Positions 4,941 through 6,534 of a DNA stretch of 6,534 nt are shown here, piece by piece; within the stretch, counting starts at the first letter, position 1; each line of letters opens with the position of its first letter. The notes below the pieces were generated by a model. That model was given only the letters and a program-made list of their open reading frames with translations, was not told the DNA's origin and made no database searches. The stretch comes from Deltaproteobacteria bacterium (GTDB lineage Bacteria; SAR324; JACQKK01). A program made the position numbers and the translations under genes. The stretch lies in the NCBI GenBank assembly GCA_029858165.1, contig JAOUFO010000104.1, forward strand, positions 1 through 6,534. Direction: 5' to 3'.

Positions 4941-6381
4941 GGTGAAAAGCCCCCAACAGGGGTTGCAGTTTCAATTGGGTTTCAAAATATTCCCCTTCCG
5001 GGTCAGAATCGGCCACAATGCCCGCCCCGGTAAACAAACGCACTCCCCCCGAGCGGATGATTCCCGCCCGCAGGGCCACAGCGAACTCCCCCCGCCCCCC
5101 GCCGTTTATCCAGCCGATGGGGCTGGCGTACCACCCCCGGTCAAACCGTTCGTGGGCCAAAATAAACCCTCCCGCCTTCCCGGCAGGGACCCCCCCCACC
5201 GCCGGAGTGGGATGGAGCCGGGCCACCACATCCAGAATGGAAACCGGGGAGTCCGCCCGCAGGGTGATGGGGGTGTAGAGGTGCTGCACATTGTTCAGCT
5301 TGATCAACCGGGGAGAGGATGGGGTTTCCACCCGGCAGCCCAAAGGCTCCACCGCCCGCAAAATGGCATCCACCACAATCCGGTGCTCGTGGATTTCCTT
5401 GCCGCTGGCCAGCAGACGGCTTCCCAGCAGGGCATCGGCATCCGGCTCCTCGCCCCGGGGAGCAGTCCCGGCCAAGGCCCCCAGGCGGATGGTGACGCCC
5501 CCCCCATCCTCCGGGGTAAACCGGGCCAGACGTTCCGGGCTGGCCCCCAAAAACTGTGCCCCCCCGCCGGGGTCCACAAAAAACGTAAAGCAGTTGGGAT
5601 AGGCGGACCGCAGCTCCCGCAACACGGCAAACGGTGAGAAATCCCCGTGGCTGGTTAATTCCACAGTCCTGGCCAACACCACTTTTTCCAGTTCACCGGA
5701 TTTGATCCGGGTGAGAGCGGCCCGGACCATCTCCAGCCAATGGCGGTGGCCTTCCAGGTCGTCCAGGCGGCGGGTGGCCATGGGGGCCGTCTCTGTCCGG
5801 TCAGGGCCGGAAATGGCGGAGGCCGCCAGAGTGCGCCCCAGCCCCCCCACAGCCTGCCGGGCCTGGTCCGCCAACCCGGCCGGGTCATCCCCAGGGCGGG
5901 CCGACTGGCACACCATGGCCATGGCCTGATTTCCCTGGCGGCAAACCGCCCAGCGGGGCACCACCATCCGCGCCGGATCGTACCCCGGCCATTGGTCCCG
6001 GTCCACATCAGGAAAAAATGAAAACCCCCCCACCCCAAAGGGGCCTTCCAAACCGGAAACCCCTCCGGCGGGCTGAGAACCCACCGCCTCCCCCAGCACC
6101 TGCTCCATTTGGGCGGCCAAAACAGCAAACCGGTCCGCCCCCCCGGCAGAAAACCCCATGGCCTCGCCCCCGGCGGCCAAAGCAAACCCATCCTTGGGCC
6201 GCTCCCAGTAAAATCGGAAAGGCTCCGGGCCGGAAGAGGCCTCCAACACGGCCAGGGGGTCCCCCCCCGCCCAGGGCAGGGCATGGCAGACCAACACCGG
6301 CTGGCCGGTCCGGGCGGCCTTGTTCACCGCTTCCTGGCAAAGGGCATCCAATGACAGCGGGGGGTCCAAAGGCTTTGGCAT
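4933..6381 (-). CDS. menF: Isochorismate synthase (menaquinone pathway)
   Basis: A 482-residue chorismate-binding enzyme that converts chorismate to isochorismate, the entry step to menaquinone. The variable N-terminal half includes DPLAVLEAS and FRFYWERP. The catalytic domain starts near 210: LEKVVLARTVEL with Lys233, FTFFVDPGGGAQFLGASPERL with Glu283, GALAGTAPRG (301-310), KEIHEHRIVVDAI (328-340), NVQHLYTPI, LHPTPAVGG (389-397), and TGAGIVADSDPEGEYFET (451-468). Lys233 and Glu283 are 50 residues apart, as are the general base and acid of E. coli MenF (190/240) and EntC (147/197). Glu332 and Glu464 are the likely Mg ligands. EntC-type and salicylate synthases share these motifs; adjacent menD and menH decide for menF. 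The ATG at 6381 fits the family N-terminus but has no clear Shine-Dalgarno site, and the frame stays open upstream to the window edge. No clear promoter is visible in the 118 bases before it. Confidence 0.93.
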   Translation of the reverse strand: MPKPLDPPLSLDALCQEAVNKAARTGQPVLVCHALPWAGGDPLAVLEASSGPEPFRFYWERPKDGFALAAGGEAMGFSAGGADRFAVLAAQMEQVLGEAVGSQPAGGVSGLEGPFGVGGFSFFPDVDRDQWPGYDPARMVVPRWAVCRQGNQAMAMVCQSARPGDDPAGLADQARQAVGGLGRTLAASAISGPDRTETAPMATRRLDDLEGHRHWLEMVRAALTRIKSGELEKVVLARTVELTSHGDFSPFAVLRELRSAYPNCFTFFVDPGGGAQFLGASPERLARFTPEDGGGVTIRLGALAGTAPRGEEPDADALLGSRLLASGKEIHEHRIVVDAILRAVEPLGCRVETPSSPRLIKLNNVQHLYTPITLRADSPVSILDVVARLHPTPAVGGVPAGKAGGFILAHERFDRGWYASPIGWINGGGRGEFAVALRAGIIRSGGVRLFTGAGIVADSDPEGEYFETQLKLQPLLGAFHHD

Positions 6382-6438
6382 GGGGGTCAGAAGATGGCGG
6401 GAAGGGGTGGAATGACAAACAGAAGGCCGCAACAAACA

Positions 6439-6449
6439 GGGGGGCCCCC
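6439..6449. repeat. G/C palindrome in the menF leader
   Basis: Six G followed by five C on the plus strand, containing the perfect palindrome GGGGGCCCCC (6440-6449), about 58 bases upstream of the menF start. On the minus strand it is followed by TGTTTGTTG, so it might act as a weak attenuator hairpin, but with only a 4-base loop and no continuous T-tract this is speculative. It may simply reflect the homopolymer habit of this DNA. Confidence 0.3.
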
Positions 6450-6499
6450 TCTTTAGCCGCCCACCACCATACCGGGAAAACCCCAGAAATAAAAGCCCC

Positions 6500-6521
6500 A
6501 AAAAAAAGGGGGGTGGCCCCC
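6500..6521 (-). terminator. Rho-independent terminator upstream of menF
   Basis: On the minus strand GGGGG (6517-6521), a three-base CCA loop and CCCCC (6509-6513, inside a run of six C) form a short, very stable stem, followed at once by eight T (6500-6507). This is a good intrinsic terminator for a gene further right on the same strand that lies outside the window. It marks the left-going men genes as a new transcription unit beginning downstream of it, and argues against extending menF upstream past about 6500. Confidence 0.6.
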
Positions 6522-6534
6522 TGGTCCCTTTAGA

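Noticed and set aside
4810..5637. Plus-strand open frame (275 codons) across the menD/menF junction
   Set aside because: Antisense to two well-supported enzymes, low-complexity composition, no motifs and no convincing ribosome site.
4933..6381. Anthranilate or para-aminobenzoate synthase component I instead of MenF
   Set aside because: The HPTPAVGG segment and KVVLAR lysine are those of isochorismate-type enzymes, and menD and menH follow directly.
6382..6501. Forty-residue N-terminal extension of MenF from a TTG at 6501
   Set aside because: The extension overlaps the T-tract of the terminator and the GC palindrome, has no family similarity that I recognise, and the ATG at 6381 matches the usual MenF N-terminus.
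6018..6533. Plus-strand open frame (171 codons) at the right edge
   Set aside because: Very rich in Pro, Lys, Gly and Arg, antisense to the MenF N-terminus and running through the terminator hairpin; typical shadow frame.

Overview
The window carries five protein-coding genes, all on the minus strand, and is bounded by a terminator-like hairpin at the right edge and a short GC-rich tandem repeat at the left edge. Read in the direction of transcription (right to left), the order is menF (isochorismate synthase), menD (SEPHCHC synthase), menH (SHCHC synthase), a PadR-family regulator, and an outer-membrane beta-barrel protein resembling the Omp85/BamA barrel but without POTRA domains.

menF, menD and menH encode the first three consecutive steps of the classical o-succinylbenzoate route to menaquinone: chorismate to isochorismate, then addition of the succinyl semialdehyde-ThDP unit derived from 2-oxoglutarate, then 2,5-elimination of pyruvate to give SHCHC. 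menF and menD overlap by 8 bases; menD and menH are separated by 114 bases with no obvious signals. The later genes (menC, menE, menB, menA, menG) are not in the window.

Downstream of menH there is a separate unit. A sigma70-like promoter (TTGACA, 16 bp, TATATC) is overlapped by two back-to-back 13-bp perfect palindromes of the form TATCT-N3-AGATA. It drives the padR-like gene and, 48 bases later, the outer-membrane barrel gene, which has a strong Shine-Dalgarno site. The arrangement suggests an autoregulated regulator plus membrane protein cassette, an inference from context and operator structure.

The outer-membrane barrel with a signal peptide shows a diderm (Gram-negative-type) bacterium that uses menaquinone. 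The DNA is GC-rich (roughly 60% by eye) and unusually full of C/G homopolymer runs of 8 or more, including C13 just after the menD start and C10 inside menH. I cannot assign a phylum from this sequence alone. I see no mobile elements, CRISPR arrays, tRNA or rRNA. I found no convincing wholly new system; the best leads are the tandem-palindrome operator with its POTRA-less Omp85-like barrel, and the homopolymer tract at the start of menD as a possible slippage switch.
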